NCBI RefSeq assembly: GCF_018812025.1
Contig: NC_063063.1
Coordinates: forward strand, 6,822,942-6,886,941
Length of the DNA: 64,000 nucleotides
From: Megalobrama amblycephala
Lineage: Eukaryota; Chordata; Actinopteri; Cypriniformes; Xenocyprididae
Direction: 5' to 3'
The position numbers and the translations under genes are program-made. Below are positions 32,702 to 45,770 of this stretch, piece after piece; the first letter of the stretch is position 1; each line of letters starts with the position of its first letter. The notes beneath the pieces are model-generated. The model was not told the origin of the DNA. It did no database searches and worked only from the letters and a program-made list of their open reading frames with translations.

Positions 32702-34889
32702 TTTAACTTAAAAAAGTAAGTTACCTGGTTGCCTTAAAATTTTGAGTTCACTGAAATTAAAAAATTGAGTTACAATGAAGGTGATTGGTTTAATCAACAG
32801 AAACTCAAGATATTATATTATCTAAACCACATTAATTTTCTAAGTTGATTTGACAAAAGAAAAAATGTGATAACAAATCATGAAAATAATTTTTTATAGT
32901 CTAGAGCATAACTTCTCAAAAACATTAATACAATTGTAATTATACCAAACTTTTGACAGGGAGTGTATAAAAATGTATACATAAAATTAAACAAATATAT
33001 TTTTTCCTTCTTTTGTTCTCAATCTCACCATGGGCACCAACAGAGCCAGGACTGCCAGTGACGCCCCCCTCAAAAAAAGATAGATGCATGATGTTCCTGA
33101 ACCCATTCCAAACTCTCTTGGGAACCCATGATGAAGCTTCAGAGGGAATTCCTATTTTCACTAATATATTCAAATGCGCTTCATGCCAAATATTCAAACT
33201 GGTGCGGTTCAATAGTGCATATAATTAACACTGCAGACTCACCGATCTGTTCCCTCAGACACAGTTTTTGTCTCATTGATCCAAAACCGAGCTCTGACAA
33301 TTTTGTATATTCTATAGAATAAAACAAATACGAGCCCAACATTCAGCATTAATCTCAACTGAAATTTGAAATTTCTGATACTGTAAACAGAGCTTGTGTC
33401 TGATAAGCCCTCAGGACATCTGAGTGAAAAACGAAATAAATTGTGCGTCAAAATCAGAGCTGGGTGTGTGTGGTAAAGAAATTGCCTGTGTTCTCACAGA
33501 CGGACGTCTCACGGTTCAGCTGCCCCTTCAGCACCCAATCACAATCTCCATTTTTCACACACCACCAGTCAGAGACACACACACACACGCTCTTGTCCGG
33601 CCAGCAATTCATCAGACTATATCCATTTCAACATTTCTGTTCCAATGAAAGAGCAAAACGAATGTTCAGTGCAGATAAAAGACTTAAAAATCACCGCAGA
33701 AAGGCCCATCTTGCATTGGTTTGTATAGTTCAAGGACAAAGACAGCAGGTGCACAGTATGAAAACAGTATGAAAAGTACAGGACTTTCTATTCATCAGGA
33801 CACAGTGATGCCCAAAGCAGTGCCTTAACAAGACAATCTGGACATGCTCAGGCCACCAGAGACAGGTAGAGATATTTCTGCACTCTCTGTATAGTGGAGA
33901 GTAAAGCTTTTAACCGTTACACACACACACACACACACACACTGTGACTGGCACCAGATATTAATTAGACCAACAGCTCTGTTCCGTCTTACGTCAGTCT
34001 GAGCTCCCCCCACACCAGGAGTGATGACATCACTGTCTTAGCATGAGGAGGAAACCCCTGCTGAAATGATTAGATTGAACCAGTAGGAATTAATGCTGAT
34101 CCAAGATTTAGTATTATTATATTTTTATTTTACTAGTCCCTCGAGATTAAAATCCCTTTTTTAAGAGAGACATGGCTGAAAAATCTGCACAAAACATTCA
34201 GGGTTCCCACTCTTTTTGACAAATGAATTCATATGATTTTTTCCAGCGAAGGATGACTGGTAAGGAAGTATTTAATAGTAATAATTCTTTCTTTCTTTCT
34301 TTCTTTCTTTCTTTGTAGTTATCTTTTTTGAATGTTACAATCAAAAATTTCAGAAAAAAAATTTCAGAAAAAAAAGGTATCTGTTTTGGCACTTTCAGAA
34401 TATTACTATAAGTGTAAAGCCAATAATGAAGTCTTTGCTCAGGAGGTCATGCAGTCCACTGTCAAGAGAAAGTGTGTACTAACTCACCCTGTCAGCTGAT
34501 GAACAGTAAACCAGAACAGAAGAAAAAATAAGGCCAATCTCTCTTCCTGATGTTTGCAGAGCTCAGCAGAAAGTGGGCGGCTCTCAGGAGCTCTGGAGAA
34601 ACAGGCCTACATTCTCTCCATAAAACCACACTGATCTGCACTAATGGATAAAGGCAATGTGTCTGACTGTACACAAAATTGATATTTGTCTAAAAAAAAC
34701 AAGTTCAAAGCATAACTCTAATCATTTAAGATCAAAAAGAATAATTTCAAGTGTGTCCAAACATTTGACTGGTAGTGTATATATTCAGCAACTTATATCT
34801 TGGGAAGGACATGATGGACATCGGGACAACATCCAATTGTCAATATTACAGGTAATATATAAGTAATGTCCTATAAGATGTCCACCCAT

Positions 34890-36925
34890 CACTGCTATTC
34901 CGAATTTATAGGATGAAGTTAATTTTTTAAATGAACAGCAAAATAAATTGCATAAAATGAATAGCAACGTTAACTTAAAGGTCTAAAAAAAACACCAAAT
35001 CAAGATGTAAAAAATATTTAATCGATAATCGCTTTAAAAATATTGTGATATTCGATTACATCATCTACCTGAGCCCTGCCCACACCACGCCCCGCTGGAG
35101 ACAAAAATGCTGACATACACCGCAAAAACACATCACGTTGAGTTTAGCTTTAGTTTATGATAGCCTGTGATTCAGTTTAATTTAAAGGGTTAGTTCACCC
35201 AAAAATGAAAATTCTGTCATTTATTACTCACCCTCATGCCGTTCCACACCCCTAAGACCTTTGTTAATCTTCAGAACACAAATTAAGATATTTTAGTTGA
35301 AATCCGATAGCTCTGTGAGGCCTCCATAGGGAGCAATGGACACTTCCTCTCTCAAGATCCATAAAGGTACTAAAAACATATTTAAATCAGTTCATGTGAG
35401 TACAGTGGTTCAATATTAATATTATAAAGGGACGAGAATAATTTTGGAGCTCCAAAAAAACCTAAATAACGACTTATTTAGTGATGGCTGATTTCAAAAC
35501 ACTGCTTCAGGAAGCATCAGAGCACAGATGAATCAGTGTGTCGAATCTGCTGTTCGGAGCGCCAAAGTCACGTGATTTCAGCCGTTGGCAGTTTGACTTG
35601 ACGCGCGATCTGAATCATGATTCGACACACTGACTCATTATGCTCCGAAGCTTCATGAAGCAGTGTTTTGAAATCGGCCATCACTAAATAAGTCGTTATT
35701 TTGTTTTTTTGGCGCTCCAAAAATATTCTCGTCGCTTTATAATATTAATATTGAACCACTGTACTCACATGAACCGATTTAAATATGTTTTTAGTACCTT
35801 TATGGATCTTGAGAGAGGAAATGTCATTGCTTCCTATGGAGGCCTCACGGAGCCATCGGATTTCAACTAAAATATCTTAATTTGTGTTCTGAAGATTAAC
35901 GAAGGTCTTACAGGTGTGGAACGGCATGAGGGTGAGTAATAAATGACAGAATATTCATTTTTGGGTGAACTAACCCTTTAATTATTGAAAAGATAAGGGT
36001 CTTAAATTTGTGTTTGAAATGAATTTTGTTTCATGAGGAGAACTGTTGAATACAATTGAACAGAACCCAATTTAAGTTCATGGTGAAGGTGGACATTCTG
36101 GTGGTGATTGTAAGAATGATAAATGCATGTTGATGTCAAATAGCAATGTGTCTTGCCTTTTTTTTTTTCATAAGGACTAATGTTTCTTTTTCTTTTTGGC
36201 ATTATCGCCTGAGTAGACACATTTCATGATGATAAGTCTAATTTAATTTAATTTAATTAGTTTAGCACTGTTTTTAAACTTGTATTCAAGCTATAACATA
36301 TTTGTTATTTGTCTAAAATCCGGGATTAAAAATGAATTGGTTTCTTTTTGCATGAGCAAAAACAGTATGTTTTGTCTTTCTGGTTCTTTGGCCGCTTATA
36401 AAGAAATAAAAATTACTGTTTTATTTATTTAGAAACATAAGTAATTAAAAATGATATCTGTGTATTTTATTTATTTATTTAATAATATACAGCAAAGTAT
36501 AACACTCCCAGTATGCTATAACGCAGCTGCAAACACTGAAAACTCTGAACGTGTGCATGAGATATTCAAAGCACTGCAATTTCTTCTTCAAAACTAAATT
36601 GCATTTAAAAAATAATTTTAATTACAATGGTCATGTTTGTGATTTTTTTTATTCATTATGTACACTATTTAAATTAATATTCAGAAACAGGTGCAGTTAC
36701 ATAGGCTGCTACCATTTTATTTATTCATTTTTTTCTGTTGAACTTTTATTAGACAGCAGACCAAAATAAAATACTTAATAATATTATATTTAAAATGGGA
36801 GATATCACTGTTATTCCGAATTTATGGGATAGAGTTAATTTTTTCCATCTGCAGAACAAAATAAATTGCATAAAATGAATAGCAACATCAACTTAAAGGA
36901 ATAAAAAAACATTAAATCAAGATGA
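34890..36925. repeat. Direct repeat pair flanking a palindromic element
   Basis: 34890-35010 and 36800-36925 share ctattccgaatttat, gttaattttt, aaaataaattgcataaaatg and aaatcaagatg in the same order. The palindromic element 35186-35977 and unrelated AT-rich DNA lie between. Either two copies of one family or one copy duplicated locally. The second continues into ttgttatatcgcccca at 37130-37145, the end typical of the hAT-like gggctgggcgata family. Confidence 0.6.
35186..35977. mobile_element. Long palindromic TTAA-flanked element, second full copy
   Basis: Begins AGGGTTAGTTCACCCAAAAA, ends TTTTGGGTGAACTAACCCT, with TTAA on both sides (35182-35185 and 35978-35981). The halves mirror each other around about 35580: gaagcatcagagc against gctccgaagcttc, and tgaggcctccatag against tatggaggcctca. 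792 bp, non-coding. Confidence 0.78.
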
Positions 36926-37686
36926 GTAATCAAGAAAAAATAATTGACAAGATTACAAAAGTAATGATTTGCGATGCATTTGGAAAATATCAGAAATGAT
37001 CCATGAATCACGATGCATCGATAGTATTGTCCCAGCCGTAATATTTTACCGATATTGTCAATGATCGTCTGGTAACTGACTGTTATAATCAACATTGCGA
37101 TACTTACGAGACGTCATCGATATACAATAATATTGTTATATCGCCCCACCCCCAGGCGTTTATATATTATTTGGGGGGGGGGGGGGTTGTAAAATAACAA
37201 AACTTGATAAAATAAATATATATACAATTATTTAATAAGTCTCGTGTAGCTGCAGTCACCTCCGTGACATCATCAGGACTCTTGCTATGAAACTCCAGCT
37301 GAAATACTTAGCTGTAACAGACCGAGCCTATGCCAGCCGTGCCACCCTTAAGACCTAATCACTGTTTACATACAACACACAATAAACCTTTCATTTCCTG
37401 TAGACATAGACTGACTACACACTGTTGCCCGTGTGTGTGTGTCGGCTCTGGGAATTGAATCGTGATTCTTTGATTTTCCTGTGTGTTCTATTTTACGCTG
37501 TATCAGCTTTCTGTCCTCTGTGATTTAAATGTGAACCTAGGAGAGCCTCGTGTCTCTCTCTCTCTCACTCTTTGTTTTATAATCTCTTTCTTCACTCCCA
37601 ATTCCATTGCACGCTTAACCCCACTTTTATTTCCTAAAGTACTTCCTTCAGCTCTGTCTCGTTGTATTGCAGCTTCTCTCTCCCTT

Positions 37687-37689
<3 letters not shown>

Positions 37690-37732
<43 letters not shown>
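37690..37732. repeat. (CT)n microsatellite
   Basis: About 21 uninterrupted CT units. A second such array, slightly shorter, is at 17811-17850, and a GA array interrupted once is at 16671-16720. Confidence 0.95.
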
Positions 37733-37738
<6 letters not shown>

Positions 37739-38299
37739 AATCAAGAGGTCAAGGTTTGGCTGGTTAGCATAGTCCCCTGCTGGTGGATACTGTAACTACA
37801 GTACACCATTATGAAAAAAAAAAAAACCCTTCTTTCTCTACTGTCGGCAATTTAAAAGCACTAACTTTTTCTTTGGAAGCAATATATAAGCTGTATTTAA
37901 TTATATTATAGTAGATAGATTCACTAGTAACTGTTTTTTTTTTTTTTTTTTTGGAAGACTTGTAAAAACAAATCTCTGCTCCATGTTACAGGTCAGGATT
38001 GTCGCTACAAAGGGCTTAGGACCTTCTTCTGAACTCAGTCTAACTAATGATGCTAAATTATTTATTACAACATGCTTTGTTATGAATCTGCAGCAATCTA
38101 ATGAAACAGTCAAAATGTTTTTAAAAGGCTGACTAAAAGATGAATGTGTCTTTCTGCGTATGGACTAACGTTAAAAGCACATAAAACAACATTAGGAGAT
38201 GCATTATGGCAAAAGGAAGTGTCAGGTTATGACTAGAATAGTCTGATCTCAAGAGAACCAGGAAGAGAGTGAGATGGCATAATATCTAACTGTGTCATT

Positions 38300-38424
38300 T
38301 TATAGCAAGCATGTGAGGACAACAAGCATGTATAGGACAACAACACCTTCACAACAGATAATACTAATAATATATATAATATCTGTTGTGAAGGTCTTGT
38401 TGTCCTCACATGCTTGCTATAAAA
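38300..38424. other. Hairpin-forming inverted repeat
   Basis: Left arm ttatagcaagcatgtgagga...caccttcacaacagata (38300-38359) pairs with right arm tatctgttgtgaaggt...tcctcacatgcttgctataa (38380-38424). The left arm has an internal extra copy of agcatgt(g/a)(a/t)aggacaac. The AT-rich centre forms the loop. Confidence 0.75.
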
Positions 38425-38934
38425 CGACAGTATATATATATATTTGGGGTGTGACGAGACGGGTAGCTCATGAGACGAGACGAGACACGAGATTGAGTTC
38501 ACGAGAACGAGATGAGATTTTTACACAGCATTTTTAAGAAATCCTCAATGATGAAATACATGACTAAAAAATAGTCTGCAGGTGCATTTGAAATGTTTTA
38601 CTAATCATCTTGTAATGAATGTCATTTCAGTTCTACTTTCTGTGTATGAATTATCATATGCAGTAAAAGACAACAATACTCAAGTACTGCAAAAGGTTTT
38701 GCCACAAACTCAACTGACTGACTTCTCTTCTGTATGATTTCAGTCTCTTCAGACCTTACTGTACATGATTTATGAGCTTCCACAACCTTTGACCTCCTAA
38801 CTGAACTCCTTTCCACAAATTGATCATAGAAATAAAAATATAGAATATAAAAAATGGTAACACTTTACAATAAGGTTCATTTGTTAACATTAATGTACTA
38901 ACTATCATGAACTAACAATGAGCAATACATTTGC

Positions 38935-39089
<155 letters not shown>

Positions 39090-39956
39090 ACCTTTCCAAC
39101 ACCAATTACAGATTGAATTAAGGGATGAAAGAGAAAAAAGAAAAAAATAATCAGCATCTAGTGACACTGTATCCCATCAGCTCCAGGGGAAAGGAGGAAG
39201 AGGGGGACGGAGGCCCCGAGGGAGCCCGATGCTCTCTCCTCAAACAATGCAAGAAAAAGGGGGCGGAGGTTGTGAAAAATGAGGTTGGTCCTTAATAAGT
39301 GACAGGGGATTAATGAAGCAGCTTGGCTTGTTTGCTCTAAAAAGGTGGGGGTGATGATGCTGCTGGTGGCAGCATGTGCTCATGTGTGTATATCTGGGGT
39401 CTGAACCCCATCCCCCTTTAAAACATGTGCATTTAGTAATGCATGGCAGGAAGCAATATTGCACTCAAAGCACCCACATTAAAAAATATAAAGAGGTAAA
39501 AACAGGGGGGTGGAAAAGAACGAGAGGGTGTGGGGTGAAAGACACTCCAACTAAAATTAATTAACAGCTAGGGGTTAATGTTTTTGTGCTGGTGGCAAAA
39601 TCTACTGATTCAAATAAGCACTCACTCAATCTGTAAATTGAAGCAATCCATTATGAGGTTTAAAGTACAACTGTTACATTAGTACAATTTTGATTTGCTC
39701 CTCACTTTGTAAAAATATACAAAAATTGTGTTTACAGTAAAGCACCTGCAGTGGAAGTTTACGGGGCAAGACATTTTTTTTATTTTATTTTTTCATTTTT
39801 GTCTGAAAGTAATGAAGATTTCCACCAGAGTGGAAATTACATTTTAAATAATTTAATTGGTAACATTTAATTACAAAATTAAATAATATTTATTTTTGCA
39901 TAATTTTACAAAATTACAGCTTGGTTGGAAATTATTAAATTACACAGCCTTACACA

Positions 39957-40853
39957 GTGTAAGGCTGAACACCGTTACTGACAATCGTCATTTTGGCTGC
40001 GTGAGATTCTCCAGCTTTTTTGTTGTTGAGCAACCGAAGTGTGAGCTGTTAAAGCTCCGCCCTCTTCTGGAAACTGTGCCAGGAGCAGCAGCTCATTTGC
40101 ATTTAAAGGGACACGCACAAAAATTAAAATATTCTAAAATAAAATATTCTATTTTGTGATATTTACCTTGATTTTTTCTATAGTTTTCATCACACTTCAC
40201 TTCAGCGATATTTTGGAAAAAAATCTTAGACCATTCACCATTCACAGCATTTGATAGCAATCATAAACATTTGCCTGGTGTGTATGGCTCTGTTTGGCAA
40301 ACAGGTATGCTATGTATAGTGGGTGTCCATACAGTTTTTGCACAAAACAACACATGCTAGTTGATGAGTTGAATCAATTCCACAGCAACTACATAAATTA
40401 ATCCACTAACCATTCAGAAACGTCCAGTTGCATTCTAAAAGTCTCTCCATCAGTCCGGTTTGAACAATGTAAAACCATGTCTACACCAGACGCGACTTTT
40501 ATCGTGTCGCTTCGCGCCGTGCCGCAACAGCTAAAAGCTGTCTACACTGAACACGTCAAGACGACCATTGGAAAGCACTTGGACTATGTCAGACATAGAA
40601 CGGGGAATCCGTTTACTGTCGGGAATTTGTATCCAGTGTACACAATATCACTGATTATAATGGGTTCTATTGTCTTTTGTCGCGTCCGGTGTAGACACGG
40701 TGTAAGGCTGAACAATCGTCATTTTGGCTGCGTGAGATTCCCCAGCTTTGTTGTTGTTGAGCAACCGAAGTGTGAGCTGTTAAAGCTCCGCCCTCTTCTG
40801 GAAAGTGGCCGGGAGCAGCAGCTCATTTGCATTTAAAGGGACACGCACAAAAA
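39957..40853. repeat. Direct duplication flanking a 218-bp MITE
   Basis: Copies at about 39957-40128 and 40700-40853 share gtgtaaggctgaac, aatcgtcattttggctgcgt, cgaagtgtgagctgttaaag and cagctcatttgcatttaaag. The second lacks a 12-bp block (accgttactgac). Between them, 40479-40696 is an inverted-terminal element (GTCTACACCAGACGCGAC and its mirror GTCGCGTCCGGTGTAGAC). The downstream part (to about 40995) ends like a common cyprinid element (gaaacttcacagacacattc, also at 54240). Confidence 0.75.
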
Positions 40854-42785
40854 TGTTTTTGCTCACACCCAAATAGGGGCAAATTTGACAAGCTATAATA
40901 AATGATCTGTGGGATATTTTGAGCTGAAACTTCACAGACACATTCTGGGGACACTACATCTTGTGAAAAGGGGCATAATAGGTCCCCTTTAAAATGATTT
41001 TTTTTGTGGCAATCAACAGTAAATCACATCTTATATTGAACCCAGAACATAATAAATCGCTGTTCGGCTCGATATAAAGCCAAGATGCAGAGAGCGTTTG
41101 CAAAATACATGCATGAATTATTATTACATTTCCATTATTTATTCTGGAACTGCCAACCAGCGCACTAAACATAATGTACAGAGCTACACTAATGCCATTC
41201 ACACAGACACATACATTACAATCTGTCTTGCCTGAAGGAAAAAGTGTCTGAAAACAAGCTGTTTCTTTAAGGTGGGTTTCAAACGCACAATAAAGAAAAG
41301 AATCAAATCAACTGTGACTATCACGCAAGTGGGCAGCCATCCAGCTGCCTAAGTGTTTGTTTTTGTTTGCTCAGGCCAGGGACAAAAGCAAAGGCCTGCC
41401 AACAGCCAAGAGGCAGCAGACTGGAGTATGGATTTTTTCCTTTTTGGTTAGCCTGCATGCCTCAACTGTGCATTGAGACACCTGATACACCGCCAAGAGC
41501 GTACGCACATAAACTCCACACCATCTCCAGTGATGTCAGCATCCCAGGACAGGTACCTGAAGCCCATGAGTGTTCCACAAAATATTAAGCTAAGCAGCAA
41601 AAACTGTTGATTATAATAAAAAATGTTTCTTCCGGAGCAAATCCGCATATCAGAATGATTTCTAAAGGATCATGTGACACTGAAGACTGAAGTAATGATG
41701 CTGATCACAGGAATAAATTCCATTTTAAATATATTTGAAAAGAAAACAGTTTCTTTTTTTTTAATCGTAATATTTCACAATATTACTGTTTTTACTGTAT
41801 TTTTAAGATAAGAGACTTCTTTCAAAAACATGAAAAAATATAATTATTCCACTGAACAGTATTGGTGGCACTGTATCTATAGACCAGAACACCATAGACT
41901 TCCTACCATGCAGAATACCTTAGCAACACCCTAGCAACCACTCACAACACCCCAGCATCATGGCAGTGTGTTTCTGCATGTGTAATACATTTTCTTCAGA
42001 CAATGTAAAGATTTAGACTGTAGTGAAATCAAGACTGCAGCTACACTAATCAATGTGTCGGATCACTGATTGAGCTCTAGATCCATAACCGGCCCACTAG
42101 GCTAATAAACAAGGCCAGAACTAGTGCTTTGGCTCACGGTTCTCCTCCATGAGCCTCACACATCTTAACACAATCAATAACCATCTCTCCTTGACCACAG
42201 CTATACTGGGAGTCTTCTCCTTGCTTCTCAGGTATCGATACCCTGAGCGAACGTTTACCGTCAGCACCCATTATACAAGCACAAAGAGGTTCACCCCAAA
42301 TTGTCTGAAAAACAGCCTAAGAAACAAACTTACAAACCTGAGATGAAAGCTGAGCACTATAGCACAAAAAAGTGCTGAGATGTTCTTGAGTTCATTCTAC
42401 AAGCATGAATGCCCTATTAGATTATACTTTTTTCTGGTCAAGTGGATGTGTTGCGTCACTGTTGTTTAAAACATTTCAACATTTAGCCAAGCAGATGATT
42501 TCAGCAGATGTAAGACCTTTCTTACAGTGGGGTCTAAAAGTTTGAGACCACCACTGAAAATGTTTCTATTATGCATTTACTAATTTAAAACTAAATTTGC
42601 CACTACAAATTATATTATCAGCATACTTTAACAATTTGAGTAAGATGAATAAATTGCCTAACAAATTTGAAAACGTCTTAGCCGACAAACAAAACCTGAT
42701 GAATTAGCATGATTTTAGATGTTTTTTTAAAAAGGTTCAAGTTCAAAGGTACAAACAACTTTTATTTACTCACTATTTAAATTAA

Positions 42786-43615
42786 AGGGATCGTTCACCA
42801 TGACTTACTCACCATCAAGCCATCCTAGATGTATATGACTATCTTCTTTCAGACGAACACAATCAAGGTTTATAATGGTTGTGAATGGGGGCCTGCGTTT
42901 TGAAGTCAAACATAATGCATCCATCCATAAAAAAAGTAATCCATACAACTCCAGGCGGTTAATAAAGTCCTTCTGAAGTGAAGCAATGAGTTTTTGCAAG
43001 AAAAATATCCATATTTAAAACTATAAATTCAAATAACTAGCTTCCGATGGACGACCGTACGCAGAATGTGCAAGTCGATTTGTGATGGAAGATATCCTTT
43101 GACCTGACACACAATCATTTTTAAAGAGAAATTTCGGAGGATTTCGATATAAGAGAAGAGTAGCTTAAATTTATTGCAACCGCGATATTTATTTGAACCG
43201 CGAGAGGCGTCTAATACTTACAATACTACATCTTGCGTTATACATCGCGTCATGGGTTACTCATTTGGCGCAAATCGACTTGCGCATTCTGTGTATGGTC
43301 ATCCACCAGAAGCTAGTTATTTGAATTTATAGTTTTAAATATTGATATTTTTCTTACAAAAACGCATCGCTTCGCTTCAGAAGGCCTTTATTAACCCCCT
43401 GGAGTTGTATGGATTACATTTTTATGGATGGATGCATTATTTTTGACTTCAGAACACGGCCCCCCATTCACAACCATTATAAACCTTGGAAGACTATATT
43501 TATATTTTTAAACATATCTCAGATTGTGTTCGTCTGAAAGATAAAAGTCATATACACCTAGGATGGCTTGAGGGTGAATAAATCATGGAAGAATTTTCAT
43601 TTTTGAACTATCTCT
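42786..43615. mobile_element. Palindromic TTAA-flanked element, about 830 bp
   Basis: Starts AGGGATCGTTCACCATGA after TTAA (42782-42785) and ends TTTTGAACTATCTCT before TTAA (43616-43619). Left and right halves are inverted copies over most of their length (atactatcttctttcagacg-type block, attcaaataactagcttc against gaagctagttatttgaat). No coding capacity. Confidence 0.72.
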
Positions 43616-43619
43616 TTAA

Positions 43620-45266
43620 TGCAAAATTAAATGAAATTAAATATTGATTAAATTCAATTAAATAACAAAAAATTCAATTAAATTATTTACATTTTATGCA
43701 AGGACAAATTCCATGTAGGCCTAGTGAAGCATTTGGGATTTTTCAGCAATTAAATTAAATGAAATATTTCTATATATTTTGCTAAATCTTTTAAACTTTT
43801 AAAGTTCTTTCCTTTCCTCTGTACACCTTGAAAAACGAATCTAATAGAATAAATCTTTAAGTATTCTGCTATGACCTGAGTCACTGAGAATCTTTTTCCA
43901 TGTACATTATTCAGGTTACCAACATCTGCAACAGTTTGTAATGACCTTGTGGGCCGTCAAAACGTGAATCAGCTCTTCTAAATCAATGGCTTGCATAAAG
44001 TTCTAGCATGTAGATTTCAGCCACATGCACACATCAATGACAGAGGTCACTAAGAGTTAAGCTCTCAGTCCTTGAAAAGGGTGAAGGGAGGTTTTCAATC
44101 ACGACACGACGTCCCATGAGGGACAGAATGAACCTGGCTTGTTAACAATATATGCGTTAGCTGTTGTCTGGCAGGTTTCAAACAAATTTACCCATACATG
44201 TATTAACATTGTGCTGATATTAAACCATACATCATTTTTGTTATGATATTGCTGCTATTTGAGCCACTTTAAGGGGGATTGTATGAACAACTCAATTGCA
44301 GTTGCACGCTTACCAACTCTCAAATCAAGCAAGAATGTAACAGAAATGTCTCCACAACTCATAAACATAAGGATTTTTTCAAGCATTTATAACTATATTT
44401 TGATCTATTCTTTAGTTTATTGTACGGAAAAAGCAGCTAAGACAGAAGCAGAGGCATATGTAGATAGAAAGTAGTAGAGATGCCGAATGCTGAACTGTGA
44501 CTAATGGGATGGGTTGATGTGGGTTTGTAATGGGATTGAAGCTTGCTGGGACGGGGACGGGGGTGGGGTGTGGTGGGGTGGGGGGGTAATCTTTCATAAA
44601 GCCCGTGGGAGAGGGTTCGTGAGCCCCCGGGGGTCTGGATGCATAGCCTGCGATAAAAATGACACCAGTCACGCATCAGCGTGAAAAACGAATCCCACCA
44701 TGGATCAAAGACAAAAACACACTCACCCACACGCATCTAAAAAAAAAAAAAAAGACAACAGCTGCTTTATCTACGAAAACCTCTTATGGCATTAAAAATA
44801 CCCGGGTCAGAACAAGAGGTGGCGTTTCAAACCTGTTAAAGTTAAATATACAACTATGTGATTACATACATCTAACTGAGAGTGAGAAATGTTAATGTTA
44901 AAAGGTAAAAAAGGTAAAAAAATCTGCCCTCAAAAACTGCTGTGCGCATGTTCAAGTGTGTATTCTGCATTCTTGGTGTGCACCTTCTTTGTGAGGCACA
45001 TGTTCGCCCTATAAATAAGCATTTCCTATCCACACAGGACATAGCAGCATCACTGCAGTCTAACAGCCAGCCCATGAGCCTTCTTAATGTCTTACTTTTA
45101 TTTCCAATTCTTGAACTGTGAGACCAAAAAACCCTCAGATCCTGAAAGTGAGATCCCAGACCTTAAAGATGCTTCCAGACAGCCCGCCCAACCTGCATGC
45201 CAGCATCAAAACCTCCACCAAAAACCCAAAAAAGGCACTACCCTCAGAACCTTGACCTATTGGTAC
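43620..45266. other. Intron 1 segment next to exon 1
   Basis: No repeat termini recognised. G-rich stretch at 44540-44590 (gggacggggacgggggtggg-like), A-run at 44739-44755. 43700-44500 is unassigned. Some of this may hold intronic regulatory sequence of ank3, but nothing specific is visible. Confidence 0.45.
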
Positions 45267-45383
45267 CTTTTTCTTGGGTTCCCGGGACCTTTTTCGGGTC
45301 TTTTTCTTCTTTTCTTTCTCTTCCTCGGCGGCTGTAAGTTCCAAATCTGCTTTTTTCTTCAGCTGGGATGCTGCGTGTGCCAT
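45267..45383 (-). CDS. ank3: ank3 coding exon 1 (neuronal N-terminus)
   Basis: First coding exon, 39 codons, starting MAHAASQLKKK and ending RKRSREPKKK. The start MAHAASQLKK and the basic end are the signature of the long brain-type ankyrin-G N-terminus (human form recalled as MAHAASQLKKNRDLE with a KRSRDRKKK end). The start ATG at 45383 has A at -3 and G at +4. No other ATG lies between it and the in-frame stop at 45459-45461. The donor is AAG|gtacca, phase 0, joining to the exon at 14896 so that the lysine run precedes TDSNASYL, as expected for ANK3 (KKK-SDANASYL). The segment is a flexible, charged region ahead of the ankyrin repeats: acidic in the middle (AAEEEKE), then strongly basic. 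Intron 1, which follows, is about 30.4 kb. Confidence 0.93.
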
Positions 45384-45770
45384 GATGCAAAGCTCAAGTA
45401 AGATATCCTTTGATAAAGTGAAGTGTCTCCCAGTCAATAAAGACTGAACAGTATCCCTCTAAAGCACAAAGACGAGAAAAAATCTCTCTCAGACACCCTC
45501 TATGTGTTCCTGTGAGCAGCCAGGATGGGAAACTGCATTTGTGTGAGAGGAGATAAGCATTTCTAGGAGACGGTGCTTTCCTCTTGGCGCTTTTTTTCCC
45601 GGGTCCTTCTGGCCCTACCTGTACCCATCCCCACCGTGCAGTCAGCCAGGACGGAGTGCAGCGGAGAGAGGGATGAGAGAAAGAGAACGGGTGGAGGGCA
45701 GCTGGGATGGAGAATCTTACGCGCGTATCCTTCGCCACCAGCTGGAAGTGTCTAAGTGAGGGGAGGAATG
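45384..45770 (-). promoter_or_regulatory. ank3: Probable ank3 5'UTR and proximal promoter
   Basis: Directly upstream of the MAHAAS start codon. The stretch is more G+C- and CpG-rich than its surroundings (for example cccgggtcc, cagcggagag, ttacgcgcgtatcc around 45600-45730) and has no transposon termini. An in-frame stop sits at 45459-45461. A transcription start cannot be placed from sequence alone: no clear TATA box is visible, as is common for broadly initiating neuronal promoters. Assignment rests on position and composition only. Confidence 0.5.

Larger units (their letters stand above)
30661..35185. other. Intron 1, middle segment
   Basis: Includes the candidate first exon at 31750-31806, the long (AT)n at 32624-32698, (AC)n at about 33918-33942, (TTTC)n at 34285-34314, and a 34890-35010 block repeated at 36800-36925. 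30680-31640 and 31810-32580 show no repeat termini and are unassigned. Confidence 0.55.

Noticed and set aside
45384..45437. N-terminal extension of ank3 upstream of MAHAAS (TGRHFTLSKDILLELCI)
   Set aside because: The frame is open but has no ATG before the stop at 45459-45461; MAHAAS has a good start context and matches the known ANK3 start.
45394..45738. 114-residue open frame on the minus strand just upstream of ank3 exon 1
   Set aside because: It overlaps the 5'UTR in a different frame from MAHAAS and resembles no protein; normal for a G+C-rich leader.
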